The notes beneath the pieces are model-generated. The model was not told where the DNA came from and made no database searches. It worked only from the letters and a program-made list of their open reading frames with translations. 64,000 bases of DNA from Rossellomorea vietnamensis (GTDB taxonomy: Bacteria; Bacillota; Bacilli; Bacillales; Bacillaceae_B), in assembly GCF_008180415.1 (NCBI RefSeq), contig NZ_VTEI01000003.1, forward strand, positions 519,556 through 583,555, written 5' to 3'. Within the stretch, counting starts at the first letter, position 1. Every line of letters begins with the position of its first letter. The translations under genes were made by a program, and so were the position numbers. Positions 17,017-29,381 of the stretch are shown one piece after another.

Positions 17017-17631
17017 TTATATTTCTTTCACGATCGATTCCTGGCTGACACTGATACCCTTAGGTACCTGGTGATGATGCCTGCACCTTGGTTCATACGC
17101 TTCCGAAGCTCCGACGAGGATAATCGGATCATCATATCCGGCAGGACGGCCATCGATCAGGCGCTGTGTACGGCTTGCGGGTGATCCGCAGACAGAACAT
17201 ACAGCCTGAAGCTTGGTCACTTGTTCAGCAGCAGCCATCAAGCGGGGCATCGGACCAAATGGTTCTCCGCGGAAATCCTGATCAAGTCCTGCAGTGACAA
17301 CACGATGACCTGCATCCGCAAGCTTCTGCACGACATCCACAATACCTTCATCAAAAAACTGGACTTCATCAATAGCGACGATATCGACACTGGCTGTCAC
17401 CTCTCCTAGAATCTCCACTGAAGATTCAACAGGCTTGGCGATCACAGATGTTCCATTATGGGAAACAACAGCTTCCTCACTATAGCGGTTATCTAATTTC
17501 GGTTTGAAGACCATGATTTCCTGCTTGGCAAATTGTGCTCTTCTGACGCGTCTGATCAACTCTTCAGATTTTCCAGAGAACATGCTTCCGCAAATTACTT
17601 CCAACCATCCGGTCTGTTTCATGAGATACAT
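17017..17631 (-). CDS. tdk: Thymidine kinase
   Basis: Phosphorylates thymidine to TMP in salvage. 204 residues, type II TK. The P-loop [10 protein letters not shown] is at 15-24, the Walker B-like [12 protein letters not shown] contains the catalytic glutamate, and the C-terminal zinc site has CSVC and CRHHHQ. The start [11 protein letters not shown] matches B. subtilis Tdk. It sits between the lipoprotein gene and rpmE. Confidence 0.97.
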   Translation of the reverse strand: MYLMKQTGWLEVICGSMFSGKSEELIRRVRRAQFAKQEIMVFKPKLDNRYSEEAVVSHNGTSVIAKPVESSVEILGEVTASVDIVAIDEVQFFDEGIVDVVQKLADAGHRVVTAGLDQDFRGEPFGPMPRLMAAAEQVTKLQAVCSVCGSPASRTQRLIDGRPAGYDDPIILVGASEAYEPRCRHHHQVPKGISVSQESIVKEI

Positions 17632-17836
17632 GAAATTAGCCCTCTCCTTCCTCGATCGATGAATTTATGAAATGCATCCTATGTATTCCGCTGCACCTCT
17701 AATAAAAGAATAAAAAAGGCAATAACAGCTGGTACAGCCGGAAAAGAATGTCTAAAAAGGTCCAATTCAGAAAAAAAGGGGTGCAGTTCAATTACTGCCT
17801 CCACCTGATTCTTCCTTATTTTCTCATAAAAGAGAA

Positions 17837-17872
17837 ATAAAAAACAGGCAAGCATAATTCCTTGCCTGTTTT
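17837..17872 (-). terminator. Terminator of rpmE
   Basis: AAAACAGGCAAG and CTTGCCTGTTTT form a perfect 12-bp stem, with a T-rich tail on the minus strand. It lies about 90 nt past rpmE. The rest of the tdk-rpmE spacer (17632-17961) shows nothing else. Confidence 0.8.
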
Positions 17873-17961
17873 CTTTAAAGTTTAGAAAGGGAGGACTCCA
17901 GGGAAGCTGTTAAGCACAAGTGCTTACAGGGACCCGGAATCCCTCCGCTGTTTTTCTAAAA

Positions 17962-18174
17962 TTATTGTTGTTGGTTTTTAAGGCCGTATTTCTTGTTGAA
18001 ACGATCAACACGTCCGCCAGCATCAGCGAATTTTTGACGACCAGTGTAGAAAGGATGGCACTCAGAGCAAACCTCTACTTTAACTTCGTTCTCAACAGAA
18101 CCTGTTTCGAACTCGTTACCGCAAGCACATGTAACCATCACTTTTTTGTAATCTGGATGAATTCCTTGTTTCAT
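17962..18174 (-). CDS. rpmE: Ribosomal protein L31, zinc-binding form
   Basis: A 70-residue large-subunit protein. The cysteines of the zinc-containing (C+) form are present as TCACG (16-20) and CSEC (36-39). The sequence ends [12 protein letters not shown] zinc-free paralogue used under zinc limitation would be encoded elsewhere. It lies downstream of rho, as in B. subtilis. Confidence 0.97.
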   Translation of the reverse strand: MKQGIHPDYKKVMVTCACGNEFETGSVENEVKVEVCSECHPFYTGRQKFADAGGRVDRFNKKYGLKNQQQ

Positions 18175-18389
18175 TCTTTTTCATCTCCTTCCGCCCTGAA
18201 TCATCTGAGACAGAGTTATATATTCCAAAATATGCGATATGAGCATAAGCCGTTTGACCAGCCCCTTACCGCATCCACTTTAAAAACACACTGACAATAT
18301 TATAACAAGTCCAGCCCTGAAATGCAAACTGGTTTTCAAGCTGGATAAAATTTACTTTACTACTCTAAATCACTTAGAGGGACAACCGC

Positions 18390-19655
18390 TTATGAGCGCC
18401 TGCCTTTGGATTCTTCATGAAGTATATCGAAGAATTCTTCGTTTGTCTTGGTTTTTTTCAGCTTGCGCAGGAATTTTTCTGCAAAATCCGGCGCGTCGGA
18501 CATTGCTTTTCGGATGGCCCACAGCTTATCAAGGTTTTCCGCTGGAATAAGAAGCTCCTCTTTTCGTGTTCCGGAACGACGAATATCGATCGCAGGGAAG
18601 ATTCTTCTTTCTGCAAGCGCACGGTCAAGATGAAGTTCCATGTTTCCAGTTCCTTTGAATTCTTCATAGATTACATCATCCATACGGGAGCCGGTATCAA
18701 CAAGAGCCGTTGCCAGTACAGTCAAGCTTCCGCCCTCTTCTATGTTACGGGCAGCACCGAAGAAACGTTTTGGACGGTGGAAAGCAGCCGGATCGATACC
18801 GCCGGAAAGTGTTCTTCCGCTTGGCGGGATGACCAAGTTATAAGCACGCGCCAGACGTGTGATACTATCCATTAGAATGATCACATCTCGTTTATGCTCA
18901 ACTAGACGCATAGCTCGCTCCAATACTAGCTCAGCCACTTTGATATGATTTTCAGGCACTTCGTCGAATGTGGAACTTACCACTTCTGCTTCAACAGAGC
19001 GTTCGATATCCGTTACTTCCTCAGGACGCTCATCGATCAGAAGGATAATCAATTCCGCTTCAGGATTATTGGTCGTGATTGAATTGGCAATCTCTTTCAA
19101 GAGCATCGTTTTACCTGCTTTAGGAGGAGCGACAATCAATCCTCGCTGGCCAAATCCGACAGGGGAGATCAAATCCATGATGCGTGTTGATATTTTACTT
19201 GTAGTCGTTTCAAGCATGATCTGACGGTCAGGATATAAAGGAGTAAGAGCTGGGAAATGGACGCGGTCCTTGGAAGCTTCCGGTTCCACTCCATTGACCA
19301 TTTCTACATGAAGTAATCCAAAATAGCGTTCGTTCTCTTTAGGAGGACGCACTTTCCCGGAAACCTTGTCTCCATTCCTCAAATCAAAACGGCGGATTTG
19401 GGACGCGGAAATATAAATATCCTCCGCACTCGGCGAGTAATTGATCGGGCGCAGGAATCCGAAACCTTCCGACTGGATGATTTCCAATACACCTTCCATA
19501 AAAAAGAAGCCTTCTTTTTCAGCTCTCACTTTCAGGATGGCAAATATGAGTTCTTTTTTTGTCAGCTTGCTATAGTAGGAAATCTTGTATTCTCTTGCTA
19601 GTTCATATAGTTCTTTTAATTTCATGTTTTCTAGGCTTTTAATCGTTAATTCCAT
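18390..19655 (-). CDS. rho: Transcription termination factor Rho
   Basis: An RNA-dependent hexameric ATPase that ends transcription. 421 residues: Rho N-terminal helical domain (1-45), cold-shock-like RNA-binding domain (about 50-125, EGFGFLRP), and ATPase core with Walker A APPKAGKT (176-183), Walker [15 protein letters not shown] and the Q/R-loop segments. The C-terminus EESKGRRS is short, as in Bacillus. Gene order rho-rpmE-tdk is conserved. Confidence 0.98.
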   Translation of the reverse strand: MELTIKSLENMKLKELYELAREYKISYYSKLTKKELIFAILKVRAEKEGFFFMEGVLEIIQSEGFGFLRPINYSPSAEDIYISASQIRRFDLRNGDKVSGKVRPPKENERYFGLLHVEMVNGVEPEASKDRVHFPALTPLYPDRQIMLETTTSKISTRIMDLISPVGFGQRGLIVAPPKAGKTMLLKEIANSITTNNPEAELIILLIDERPEEVTDIERSVEAEVVSSTFDEVPENHIKVAELVLERAMRLVEHKRDVIILMDSITRLARAYNLVIPPSGRTLSGGIDPAAFHRPKRFFGAARNIEEGGSLTVLATALVDTGSRMDDVIYEEFKGTGNMELHLDRALAERRIFPAIDIRRSGTRKEELLIPAENLDKLWAIRKAMSDAPDFAEKFLRKLKKTKTNEEFFDILHEESKGRRS

Positions 19656-20230
19656 AATGACACCACTCTTTAATTATTTGAAATCTACCATATGGAGATC
19701 GTTATGATAGGAAAATTACCGGATAATAAGTAAGAAGAAATAGTAGAAGCAATTTCTTGTGAAGTATTTTTATCTATGGCTCTTTTCGCTAAGATTGTGG
19801 CTGTTTCAATATTAATGAATTTCCGCTCCAATCCTAATTCGTAAAAGGGTAGAGGATAAAACAGCCTCAATCTTTTAGAAAAGAGCCTTTCTTAAAATTG
19901 TTACTAATTGAATTTTAAAAAATATCGCCATGATTCACTGAAATATCATGTGCATGGGTTTCGAAAGCAAAAATATAACCAAACACAGTATGGTATATAT
20001 GAAAATAAAACAACTACTATCTAATCATATTTTTCAGTTGAAATCAACAATGGAATAGAAAAGGAAGGAAAAAGTCATGATGGGCAGAGGAATACCCTCA
20101 TCTTTCTCTATATATAGGAAATGTCAGCTTCAATGGGAGCTCTCCATCAAAGCTGATTGATATTCAAAGTTCACCCGTGTACTGGATGACCGGTCGCTGT
20201 AAAAGGAATTTAAAGTGCCTTACAAAACAC
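19656..20230. other. Gene-free spacer between rho and glpX
   Basis: This 575-bp spacer contains the short inverted-repeat element at 19778-19887 and AT-rich sequence. A 61-codon open frame at 19685-19870 overlaps that element and is not considered a gene. Confidence 0.6.
19778..19887. mobile_element. MITE-like element, family E (copy 3, short form)
   Basis: The ends GGCTCTTTTCGCTAAGATTG and, inverted, GGCTCTTTTCTAAAAGATTG continue to GGCTGTTT, giving about 28-bp terminal inverted repeats with three or four mismatches around a 110-bp element. It encodes nothing. Its ends match the longer copies at 33466-33638 and 54280-54445. A target duplication is not evident. Confidence 0.6.
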
Positions 20231-21193
20231 TTACTTCATCACCAGATTCGGTTTCTTTTGCAAGCTGTGACGGCCGTCAATGAAACGCACCGTGCCGGAC
20301 TTCGCTCTCATTACAACAGAATGCGTCAAGCCATGGGTCCCTTTTAATTGCACACCGCGCAAAAGCTCTCCATCTGTAACGCCTGTTGCGGAAAAGATGG
20401 CATCGTCTCCGGTCACCAGGTCTTCCATACGAAGGATTTTGCTGCAATCCAGACCCATTTTTACACAGCGGTCTGCTTCAGCATCATTCTGCGGCAGAAG
20501 CTTCCCTTGGATTTCCCCGCCAAGACATTTCAACGCTACTGCAGCCAGAACGCCTTCAGGTGCACCTCCTGAACCAAACAGGATATCAACTCCGGTATGA
20601 TCAAAAGCTGTATTCATGGCACCCGCAACATCACCGTCATTGATCAGCTTGATTCTTGCTCCAGCTTCTCTCAATTGAGCGATGATGTGAGAATGGCGCT
20701 CACGATTAAGTACCGTCGCAACGACGTCTTCGATATCTTTATTTTTTGCACGGGCAACAGCCTTCAGGTTATCCAGTACAGACGCATTGATGTCAATCTG
20801 TCCGACCGCTTCCGGGCCCACTGCTATCTTGTCCATATACATGTCCGGAGCATTCAATAGGTTTCCATGGTCAGCGACAGCCAGTACAGCCAGGGCATTC
20901 CAACCTCCAGAAGCCACAATGTTTGTGCCTTCCAGCGGATCGACCGCTACGTCAACGCGAGGGCCATAGCCTGTCCCTAGTTTTTCACCGATATAGAGCA
21001 TCGGGGCTTCATCCATTTCCCCTTCCCCGATCACAACTGTCCCTTTCATCGGGACAGTATCAAAAACATCTCTCATAGCTGAAGTTGCTGCATCATCCGC
21101 TTCATCTTTCTTTCCTCTTCCCATCCAGCGGGCTGAAGCAAGCGCTGCCCCTTCTGTTACGCGTACAAGTTCCATCGATAAACTTCTTTCCAT
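20231..21193 (-). CDS. glpX: Fructose-1,6-bisphosphatase class II
   Basis: A gluconeogenic phosphatase. 320 residues from the ATG at 21193 ([12 protein letters not shown]), which has GGGGGAG 6 nt upstream; the frame is open further but lacks a ribosome site. Metal and substrate residues are seen in [12 protein letters not shown] (about 57-68), VDPLEGTN (about 85-92) and [12 protein letters not shown]. It lies between rho and murA, as in many Bacillus genomes. Confidence 0.96.
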   Translation of the reverse strand: MERSLSMELVRVTEGAALASARWMGRGKKDEADDAATSAMRDVFDTVPMKGTVVIGEGEMDEAPMLYIGEKLGTGYGPRVDVAVDPLEGTNIVASGGWNALAVLAVADHGNLLNAPDMYMDKIAVGPEAVGQIDINASVLDNLKAVARAKNKDIEDVVATVLNRERHSHIIAQLREAGARIKLINDGDVAGAMNTAFDHTGVDILFGSGGAPEGVLAAVALKCLGGEIQGKLLPQNDAEADRCVKMGLDCSKILRMEDLVTGDDAIFSATGVTDGELLRGVQLKGTHGLTHSVVMRAKSGTVRFIDGRHSLQKKPNLVMK

Positions 21194-21709
21194 CTGTTTC
21201 TCCCCCTGTGTCATAAATATATTTTTATGTGCAAATTGTATAACATAATAATATATATATTGTAACACATTAAAAGGGAGGGGAAAGGTTTTTTTTAGAA
21301 TGCTGATTTGAATATTGCTTTTTGAAAAGGGTTGTTGATTTCCGTTGCAGGTGTCCGACTCCGCGGGGGCGGACAGGAGATCGGGCACCTTCCGCTCCAT
21401 TCAATCCTGCCTATAAAAGCTCGGGTAGAAGCGGCTAACACATGCATTTAATAACCTTACGGAGCATCGCAACTTGCGTAAGCGAATTAGGTTCTAATGT
21501 CCTTTTCAATGGAAGTCCAACAACATTATGAGCCTAGCACGGTTCTTGCCCCCATATATTCTCTTAAGTATATGGAAAAGCATGACACATTGGTAAAGAC
21601 CTACTTCTTTAATTCAACTGCCCCATTGAAGAGGTTGTACACCTTTTCTCCAGCAGAATGAATAGTCATAGAACTGCCACCTTCCTAAAATGGCCGCTCA
21701 GTATGACAA
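21194..21709. other. Gene-free spacer between murA and glpX with a family F remnant
   Basis: The part at about 21335-21410 reads GTTGATTTCCGTTGCAGG, GACTCCGCGGGGGCGG and later CTTCCGCTCCATTCAAT, the ends of the GC-rich family F element seen complete at 37159-37288, with the middle missing. The rest is AT-rich with no gene. Confidence 0.55.
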
Positions 21710-22996
21710 TCAAGAGCTTTTCAACTGCTCCAGCTCTTCCGGCGACATCTTTTCACGCCAAATAGTTGCTCCAAGTCCTTCGAGCTTCTCGACCAGGCTG
21801 CTGTAGCCGCGGTCAATGTGCTCCAGGCCTGTCACTTCTGTTATACCCTCAGCCATCAGGCCGGCAACAACAAGTGCAGCGCCTGCCCTCAGGTCACTCG
21901 CTTTCACTTTCGCTCCTTGAAGCTGGACAGGCCCGTTCACGATGGCGGAACGCCCTTCGACTTTGATATTGGCATTCATTCTTCGCAGCTCATCAATATG
22001 CTTGAAGCGGGCAGAATAAATGGTATCCGTTACGACTGCCGAACCCTTAGCTCTTGTTAAAAGAGAGGTGAACGGCTGCTGAAGATCCGTAGGGAATCCA
22101 GGGTATACAAGAGTCTTGATATCAACAGCATTTAAATTTTCCGCCTTGCCAATGAAGATTTGCTCATCACCGGTCTCAATAGGCACACCCATTTCACGCA
22201 TCTTCGCGATCAAAGATTCCATGTGAAGAGGGATGACGTTATCAATCAGTACACCATCACCTGCTGCGGCACCTAAAATCATGAACGTGCCCGCTTCTAT
22301 GCGGTCGGGAATGATCGTATGTCGGCATCCGCTCAGGTTATCGACTCCATCAATACGGATGACATCTGTACCTGCACCTTTGATTCTGGCTCCCATATTG
22401 GTAAGCAATGTAGCCACATCAATAATTTCAGGCTCTTTTGCTGCGTTTTCTATGATTGTCTGGCCTTTTGCCCTGACGGCTGCCAGCATAATATTAATGG
22501 TTGCTCCGACACTGACCACATCAAGATAGATCCGGGCACCGCGCAGTTCCTCTGCTCTTAGATAGATGGCGCCTTGTTCGTTCGTCACTTCAGCACCCAA
22601 AGCTTCAAACCCTTTAATATGCTGGTCTATTGGACGCGGCCCAAGGTGGCACCCGCCCGGCAGTCCGATTGCCGCTTTTTTGAAGCGCCCAAGCATGGCA
22701 CCCATTAAATAATAGGACGCTCTCAGCTTTTTCACTTTTCCGCTTGGCAGAGGCATTGAAATCATTCGGGATGGATCTACTCTCATCTCACCATCGCCAA
22801 AAGAAACTTCTCCTCCGATTTCTTCAAGCAAAGCCTTCAGTGTCTGTACATCTGAAATCTCTGGTAAACCTTCAATTGTTACTGGAGAGTCGGCAAGGAT
22901 AGTTGCCGGAATTAGGGCCACAGCGCTGTTCTTCGCTCCACTTACCTTAATAGTCCCTTTCAGTGGATAACCGCCTGCTATTTTAAGCTTTTCCAT
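21710..22996 (-). CDS. murA: UDP-N-acetylglucosamine 1-carboxyvinyltransferase (MurA)
   Basis: First committed step of peptidoglycan synthesis, adding enolpyruvate to UDP-GlcNAc. 428 residues starting at the ATG at 22996 ([15 protein letters not shown]), which has GGAAGGGAG upstream. AKNS (21-24) includes the substrate-binding Lys and Asn, and the fosfomycin-target cysteine is C116 in GGCHLGPRP. Bacillus genomes carry two MurA paralogues; this position, next to transaldolase, fbaA and spo0F, is that of the murAB (murZ) copy. Confidence 0.95.
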   Translation of the reverse strand: MEKLKIAGGYPLKGTIKVSGAKNSAVALIPATILADSPVTIEGLPEISDVQTLKALLEEIGGEVSFGDGEMRVDPSRMISMPLPSGKVKKLRASYYLMGAMLGRFKKAAIGLPGGCHLGPRPIDQHIKGFEALGAEVTNEQGAIYLRAEELRGARIYLDVVSVGATINIMLAAVRAKGQTIIENAAKEPEIIDVATLLTNMGARIKGAGTDVIRIDGVDNLSGCRHTIIPDRIEAGTFMILGAAAGDGVLIDNVIPLHMESLIAKMREMGVPIETGDEQIFIGKAENLNAVDIKTLVYPGFPTDLQQPFTSLLTRAKGSAVVTDTIYSARFKHIDELRRMNANIKVEGRSAIVNGPVQLQGAKVKASDLRAGAALVVAGLMAEGITEVTGLEHIDRGYSSLVEKLEGLGATIWREKMSPEELEQLKSS

Positions 22997-23235
22997 TTTA
23001 GACTCCCTTCCAAATTCCTTGATGAATTTTCCATAAACTAAGCAACGATTTATAATGAGTGTTTTAATGGTTATATTTACCAATTAAAATAATTCTAAGA
23101 AGTATTGTCTACTAGTTTATACATAATTCGCCAAAACATGTATAGAAGAATAGATTTTTTTATAAATTATACCTTTTTTACTATAGTTCTGCATTGAGTG
23201 TGTCGACTGCCGCCGAAAATCAATCCAGGGAATAT

Positions 23236-23880
23236 CTAGCTTCTGTTATTCCAATCATCCAGGAATGCCTGGATTCCCTTGTCTGTAAGCGGGTGTTTGA
23301 ACAACTGCCCAAGAACTTTATAAGGGGTAGTCGCAATGTGCGCCCCTCTTAAAGCAGCATCAGTGATATGTTGAGGATGTCTGATAGAAGCAGCGATGAT
23401 TTCTGTGTCGATAGCATGGATCGCAAAGATTTCAGCGATTTTCTCAATCAGCTCCATTCCGTCATGGCCGATATCATCCAGCCTTCCGAGGAAAGGAGAG
23501 ACGTATGTCGCACCCGCCCTTGCTGCAAGCAATGCCTGATTGGCACTGAAAATAAGGGTTACATTCGTTGTGATGCCTTCTTTAGAGAATACAGACACCG
23601 CTTTCAGGCCATCTGGAGTCATTGGCACTTTTACGGTGATATTAGGTGCGATAGCCGCAAGTTCACGGCCCTCTTTAATCATGCCTTCTGCATCAAGTGC
23701 GATGACTTCACCCGACACCGATCCAGGTACCAGGTCTGCTATTTCCTTTAAGCGGTCGTGAAAAGATACCCCTTCTTCTTTCGCAACCAATGAAGGGTTT
23801 GTTGTCACCCCAGAGATGATTCCCCATTCAAAAACTTCGCGAATTTCTTCCATATTAGCCGTATCAATAAAAAATTTCAT
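23236..23880 (-). CDS. tal: Small transaldolase / fructose-6-phosphate aldolase family (YwjH)
   Basis: 214 residues, the short transaldolase subfamily. The Schiff-base lysine is K84 in [17 protein letters not shown] at the start and GVTTNPSLV (24-32) are family hallmarks. It is placed between murA and fbaA, matching B. subtilis ywjH. The sequence cannot by itself separate transaldolase from FSA activity. Confidence 0.93.
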   Translation of the reverse strand: MKFFIDTANMEEIREVFEWGIISGVTTNPSLVAKEEGVSFHDRLKEIADLVPGSVSGEVIALDAEGMIKEGRELAAIAPNITVKVPMTPDGLKAVSVFSKEGITTNVTLIFSANQALLAARAGATYVSPFLGRLDDIGHDGMELIEKIAEIFAIHAIDTEIIAASIRHPQHITDAALRGAHIATTPYKVLGQLFKHPLTDKGIQAFLDDWNNRS

Positions 23881-23932
23881 TTCCCCATCCCTCTTTCTTC
23901 GACTAAATTTTCAAAACTTTTAAAATGAACGG

Positions 23933-23959
23933 AAACCGCCTTATGATGTAAGGCGGTTT
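23933..23959 (-). terminator. Hairpin between fbaA and the transaldolase gene
   Basis: AAACCGCCTTA and TAAGGCGGTTT form a perfect 11-bp stem with a 5-nt loop about 50 nt past the fbaA stop codon. The T tail is weak on both strands. Confidence 0.55.
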
Positions 23960-24009
23960 CTATAAGGGTTGTTTATGCGATTCTGCAAAGTCTATAGATT
24001 TTTATAAAA

Positions 24010-24867
24010 TTATGCTTGGTTTGAAGAACCGAATTCACGCATTTTGCCGATAACCGTTTGCTTGATGGCTTCGCGTGCAGGCCCAAGATATTTACGTGGA
24101 TCGTATACTTCAGCATCTTCAGCAAGCACTTCACGAACCTTTTTCGCAGAAGCGATTTGGTTTTCAGTGTTTACGTTGATTTTCGCTGTACCGTAAGATA
24201 CCGCTCTTTGGATATCTTTCGTTGGAATTCCCGTACCGCCGTGAAGCACCAGTGGTACTCCTGTAGCCGCGCCGATTTCTTCCATTTCCTTGAATCCTAA
24301 GTTAGGCTCGCCTTTGTATGGTCCGTGAACAGAACCAAGGGCAGGTGCCAATGTGTCGATACCAGTGCGCTCAACGAGCTCCTGGCACTCTTTAGGGTCA
24401 GCGTAGATAACGCCGTCAGCTACAACGTCGTCCTCTTGACCGCCGACAACTCCAAGTTCAGCTTCTACAGAAACGCCTTTAGAGTGTGCATACTCAACCA
24501 CTTTGGAAGTGATTTCGATGTTTTCCTCGAAAGGACCGTGTGACGCATCGATCATGACAGATGTGAAGCCTGCATCGATCGCTTCTTTACACTTGTCATA
24601 GCTGGAACCATGGTCAAGGTGAATAGCTACAGGTACTGTAATGCTGTAGTCTTCCAGAAGGCCTTCCACCATCTTGACGACAGTCTTGAACCCGCCCATA
24701 TAGCGTGCTGCACCTTCGGAAACACCAAGGATTACCGGTGATTTTTCTTCTTCCGCAGCTTGAAGGATCGCTTGAGTGAACTCAAGGTTATTTAGGTTGA
24801 ACTGTCCGACAGCATAACTGTTATCTTTTGCTTTGATAAGCATTTCTTTCATTGAAACTAAAGGCAT
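24010..24867 (-). CDS. fbaA: Fructose-bisphosphate aldolase, class II
   Basis: Zn-dependent cleavage of fructose 1,6-bisphosphate in glycolysis. 285 residues. Metal ligands lie in IHLDHGSS (about 82-89) and in [10 protein letters not shown] (about 206-215), with the catalytic Asp in LDHG. The RBS AAAGGAGG precedes the ATG. Located next to spo0F as in B. subtilis. Confidence 0.98.
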   Translation of the reverse strand: MPLVSMKEMLIKAKDNSYAVGQFNLNNLEFTQAILQAAEEEKSPVILGVSEGAARYMGGFKTVVKMVEGLLEDYSITVPVAIHLDHGSSYDKCKEAIDAGFTSVMIDASHGPFEENIEITSKVVEYAHSKGVSVEAELGVVGGQEDDVVADGVIYADPKECQELVERTGIDTLAPALGSVHGPYKGEPNLGFKEMEEIGAATGVPLVLHGGTGIPTKDIQRAVSYGTAKINVNTENQIASAKKVREVLAEDAEVYDPRKYLGPAREAIKQTVIGKMREFGSSNQA

Positions 24868-24940
24868 GAAATTTTTCCTCCTTTTATTGAGTCAGTATGT
24901 AAACTGTTACCCGTTTCTCAGTGTTTGCAATTTCATCTGT

Positions 24941-24970
24941 ATAATACCAAAAAGGTCAACATTTTACCAA
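24941..24970 (-). promoter_or_regulatory. Probable fbaA promoter
   Basis: On the minus strand TTGGTA (24965-24970), 18-nt spacer, TATTAT (24941-24946), about 75 nt before the gene. The sequence TTGACC in the spacer is an alternative -35 with a poorer -10. Confidence 0.4.
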
Positions 24971-25031
24971 CGGACTGCCCTATTTTTATAAAAAGAAGTA
25001 TTATTCATTATTTTCAATTTTTTGGAAGGGG

Positions 25032-25394
25032 TTACATCGTAGCGTACTGTTTCACTGCCTGTCTGATATCGTCAATATCAAACGGCTTGGCGAAGTGAGT
25101 AATCGCCCCAAGGTCCTTAGCTTCCTGTATCATATCAAGTTCACCATAAGCCGTCATGATGATAACGCGGATATCAGGATCCTTTTCCTTCATCCTTTTT
25201 AAAATTTCAATGCCATCCATTCCCGGGATCTTCATATCAAGCAGGACCAGATCAGGGGAATGTTTATCAACTATATCAAGAGCCTGAAGACCGTTGGCCG
25301 CTTGAAAAGTGTTGTAGCCTTCTTTTTGCAATACTTCGTTCAATAAGATTCGGATACCAAATTGATCATCTACAATGAGGATGTTCTCCTTCAT
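25032..25394 (-). CDS. spo0F: Sporulation initiation phosphotransferase Spo0F
   Basis: A single-domain response regulator that passes phosphate from sporulation kinases to Spo0B. 120 residues. The acidic pocket is DD at 9-10, the phosphorylated Asp is D53 in [10 protein letters not shown], the switch Thr is in IIMTAYGE, and the conserved Lys is in FAKPFD. There is no output domain. It is divergent from ywjG, as in B. subtilis. Confidence 0.98.
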   Translation of the reverse strand: MKENILIVDDQFGIRILLNEVLQKEGYNTFQAANGLQALDIVDKHSPDLVLLDMKIPGMDGIEILKRMKEKDPDIRVIIMTAYGELDMIQEAKDLGAITHFAKPFDIDDIRQAVKQYATM

Positions 25395-25778
25395 CTAATC
25401 CACCTCTTCCCCTCTTAATAACAACTGAAACGTGGTAAAAGCTTCCGTCTTTAGTTCCATTCCGGATGCCTCATATTATAATTATAGTCTTCAACATTGC
25501 TGCTTCCAGCCGGCAGTATACTTTTGTGATCAGCATGCGAATCCAGGTCACTGCCATCTCAGGCGGATTTAAACACCTTTTCAGAGAACAGCATCTATTA
25601 AAAATGATAAGTATAATGTATATTAACCCTCAAGTATACTTCTACAAAAGACAAGCATAATCCTTCTTCTCCTGATAATTTTACATCCAGATCCTCCGCT
25701 TTTATAATTTAGTACATATGAAGCAGTTAATTCACTGCCGGATAGAAAAAAATCAATCATTTCAAAGGAGTACATACC
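25395..25778. other. Divergent spacer between spo0F and ywjG
   Basis: A 384-bp region with a SigA-type promoter for ywjG at 25680-25708. The motif AGTATACTT occurs at 25515-25523 and again, with one more A, at 25632-25641, and could be a repeated operator. No convincing SigH promoter for spo0F was identified. Confidence 0.45.
25680..25708 (+). promoter_or_regulatory. SigA-type promoter of ywjG
   Basis: TTTACA (25680-25685), a 17-nt spacer, and a perfect TATAAT (25703-25708), about 70 nt before the ywjG ATG. Confidence 0.65.
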
Positions 25779-26300
25779 ATGATCAAAATGTTTACTACAC
25801 AGCTATCGGGACTTTTTAACCGGATAGCCGATAAAGAAGAATTTTCGATTGAAGACGGCGCGCGCCTTCTTGCACAGGCCTCCATTGGTGAAGGAAATAT
25901 TTTCATCAAAGGGTTTGCCGAAATGGAAAGTGTTACTCTCGAAGCGGTTCACGGCCGCGAACCGCTTCAGGGAGCTAAAGCCCTGGACACTGTGGATGAT
26001 GTTTCTGAAGCGGACAGGGTGCTGCTGATTTCCCGTTTTTCCACTGATGAAGAAGCCGTTTCACTTGCGAATCAGCTCGTTGATAACGGGGTTCCGTTCG
26101 CGGCAATTTCCGGCACCGTTTCGACAGAGGGAGACAGCCTTGCAGAACTGGCCGATATCCACATCGATACCAAATTGATAAAGGGAATGCTTCCCGGGGA
26201 GGAATTAGGCGAGCGCGTAGGGTTCCCATCCAGTATGGCCGCACTTTATATCTACTTCCTGATAAAATTTTCGTTCGAAGAAATGCTGGAGGAGTATTGA
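25779..26300 (+). CDS. ywjG: DUF2529 family protein YwjG
   Basis: A 173-residue conserved Bacillus protein of unknown function, full length from MIKMFTTQLSGLFNRI behind AAAGGAG. Segments such as GNIFIKGFAEM and VLLISRFSTDEEAV with FAAISGTVS suggest a SIS-like alpha/beta fold. It is divergent from spo0F, matching B. subtilis, and is one of few plus-strand genes here. Confidence 0.9.
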   Translation: MIKMFTTQLSGLFNRIADKEEFSIEDGARLLAQASIGEGNIFIKGFAEMESVTLEAVHGREPLQGAKALDTVDDVSEADRVLLISRFSTDEEAVSLANQLVDNGVPFAAISGTVSTEGDSLAELADIHIDTKLIKGMLPGEELGERVGFPSSMAALYIYFLIKFSFEEMLEEY

Positions 26301-26339
26301 TACCAAGCATTCCTTTAATAAAAATAGTGCTCATATACT

Positions 26340-26376
26340 CGGCAGACCACCTGTAAGCTGGTGGTTTGTTCTGCCG
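26340..26376 (+). terminator. Terminator of ywjG
   Basis: ACCACC and GGTGGT form the inner stem followed by TTTGTT, and an outer CGGCAG/CTGCCG pair also exists. It lies about 40 nt past the stop codon. Confidence 0.5.
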
Positions 26377-26448
26377 CTGGAAGCCTACCTTACCGGACTC
26401 GGCCTATAAGACCCAATGAAGGGTATTCTCTAGCAATTTAATCCCTGT

Positions 26449-26700
26449 AAAAAAGTTTTACGAAATAAGGGGAGAAATTCCGCTTATTTAAGAAAAAAGC
26501 ACGAAAAACAGTTAGAAATAAGCGGAGAAAATTCCGTTATTCTCTAAAAATCATGCGGAGATAGATTTTGCTGTATTTAAGTGGGAAATTCCGCTTATAG
26601 ATACAACTACTCATGGCTGCCACAGGGAATATTTCCTGCTAGAACGAAACCAAATGATAGGGAAATCTGCTTATCCTATTATGAGGGAGATTTCCCACAC
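26449..26700. repeat. Dispersed intergenic element, family C (copy 2)
   Basis: The ywjG-pyrG spacer. The first 170 bp align with 3662-3830: both run AAAAAGTTTT, AATAAGGGGAGAA, TCCGCTTATTTAAGAA, then AAATAAGCGG and CTGT(A/G)(T/C)TTAAG. The palindromic units are retained while bases between them differ. It has no coding potential. Confidence 0.65.
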
Positions 26701-26757
26701 CACCTTATAACCTCTCTGGAACCCCGGCATGGTCCGTGGTTTTCAGGACTATGAACC

Positions 26758-26792
26758 AAAAGAGCCGGCCCCCGCAGGGAACCGGCTCTTTC
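26758..26792 (-). terminator. Terminator of pyrG
   Basis: On the minus strand AAAGAGCCGG and CCGGCTCTTT pair around a C/G-rich loop, followed by TGG; the plus-strand tail is TCTAAT. It lies 16 nt past the stop codon. Confidence 0.75.
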
Positions 26793-26807
26793 TAATCTGC
26801 ACAATTA

Positions 26808-28470
<1,663 letters not shown>

Positions 28471-28698
28471 TAATCTCTTACGATGAAATTAATCCAAGGA
28501 CTGTTTCATTATGGAGGTGTACATTCTAAAAAAGATAGTTGATTTTCGCTCCAGGGACTAGCGGCAGAGCTGAAAAAACATCAATCTCTTAAAAAATCCT
28601 TATAAAAATACTCATACATCCTGCCCGGCGGCCTTCATCCAAGATCAACCAGGGAACGTTGGAGCATTCTCATTATGAAACAGTATGAAAGGGGTGCA

Positions 28699-28741
28699 AA
28701 AAACAAAAAACGCCCCCGCTTACCGTAGTAAGGGGAGCGTT
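28699..28741 (-). terminator. Terminator of rpoE
   Basis: AACGCTCCCCTTAC pairs with GTAAGCGGGGGCGTT, followed on the minus strand by TTTTGTTTTTT. Confidence 0.85.
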
Positions 28742-28817
28742 GAGTTAATAGTCTGATCCTTTTAAAAGGAGCCCAAATAACATACTACCTTCCTCGACAT
28801 GAGATGTCAAGAACTGA

Positions 28818-29381
28818 TTATTTGTCTTCTTCTGTTTCACTTTCTTCTTCGGGATCTTCATCCTCTTCGTCATCTTCAAGATCATACTCATCTTCATCGA
28901 TCAATTCTTCGTCGATTTCCTCATCATCCGCGTCCAGATCTTCATCGTCGTCGAGGTCATCATCGTCGTCATCATCAACAGCTGTCAGATCTTCTTCATC
29001 CAGGTCATCGAGGTCATCAAAGTCCAGATCTTCTTCTTCAAAATCCTCATCAAGATCTTCAACATCAGCCTTTTTAGCTTTCTTTTTACGGGTTTTCATT
29101 GTCGGAACCGTTTCTTCTTCAATCTGGTCAACAGGATACCATGCCCTGATTCCCCAGCGGTTCTCGCCCATTGCAATAAAACGGCCGTCAACATTAAGGT
29201 CAGTGTAAAACTGAACCATGCGGGAACGGACTTCCTCTTGTGATAATTCCTGCAATTTTCCCATTTCTTTCAGCAAATCATTAAATGTCACAGCCTGCTT
29301 TTTTTCTGTAAGCAATTCAAATGCTAATTCTATGAAGGATTTTTGACGCAATTCTTCAGTCGATAATTGCTTTAATTTCAT
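28818..29381 (-). CDS. rpoE: RNA polymerase delta subunit
   Basis: A Gram-positive RNA polymerase subunit that speeds recycling and promoter selectivity. 187 residues. The N-terminal HARE-HTH-like domain (1 to about 90, ELAFELLTEKKQAVTFNDL, GENRWGIRAW) is followed by a Lys patch (RKKKAKK) and an Asp/Glu-rich tail of about 85 residues containing DDDDDDD. The ATG at 29381 (MKLKQLST) is preferred over a GTG three codons earlier because AAAGGAAG lies 8 nt upstream. Confidence 0.96.
   Translation of the reverse strand: MKLKQLSTEELRQKSFIELAFELLTEKKQAVTFNDLLKEMGKLQELSQEEVRSRMVQFYTDLNVDGRFIAMGENRWGIRAWYPVDQIEEETVPTMKTRKKKAKKADVEDLDEDFEEEDLDFDDLDDLDEEDLTAVDDDDDDDLDDDEDLDADDEEIDEELIDEDEYDLEDDEEDEDPEEESETEEDK

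Noticed and set aside
19685..19870. 61-codon minus-strand open frame
   Set aside because: It overlaps the inverted-repeat element at 19778-19887, has no ribosome site and no recognisable features.
21194..21400. N-terminal extension of GlpX
   Set aside because: GlpX family length and the GGGGGAG site support the ATG at 21193; the extra 69 codons look like spacer.
28804..29208. Long Ser-rich plus-strand open frame
   Set aside because: It is the antisense of the Asp/Glu-rich tail of RpoE; GAN codons read backwards give serine and similar residues.
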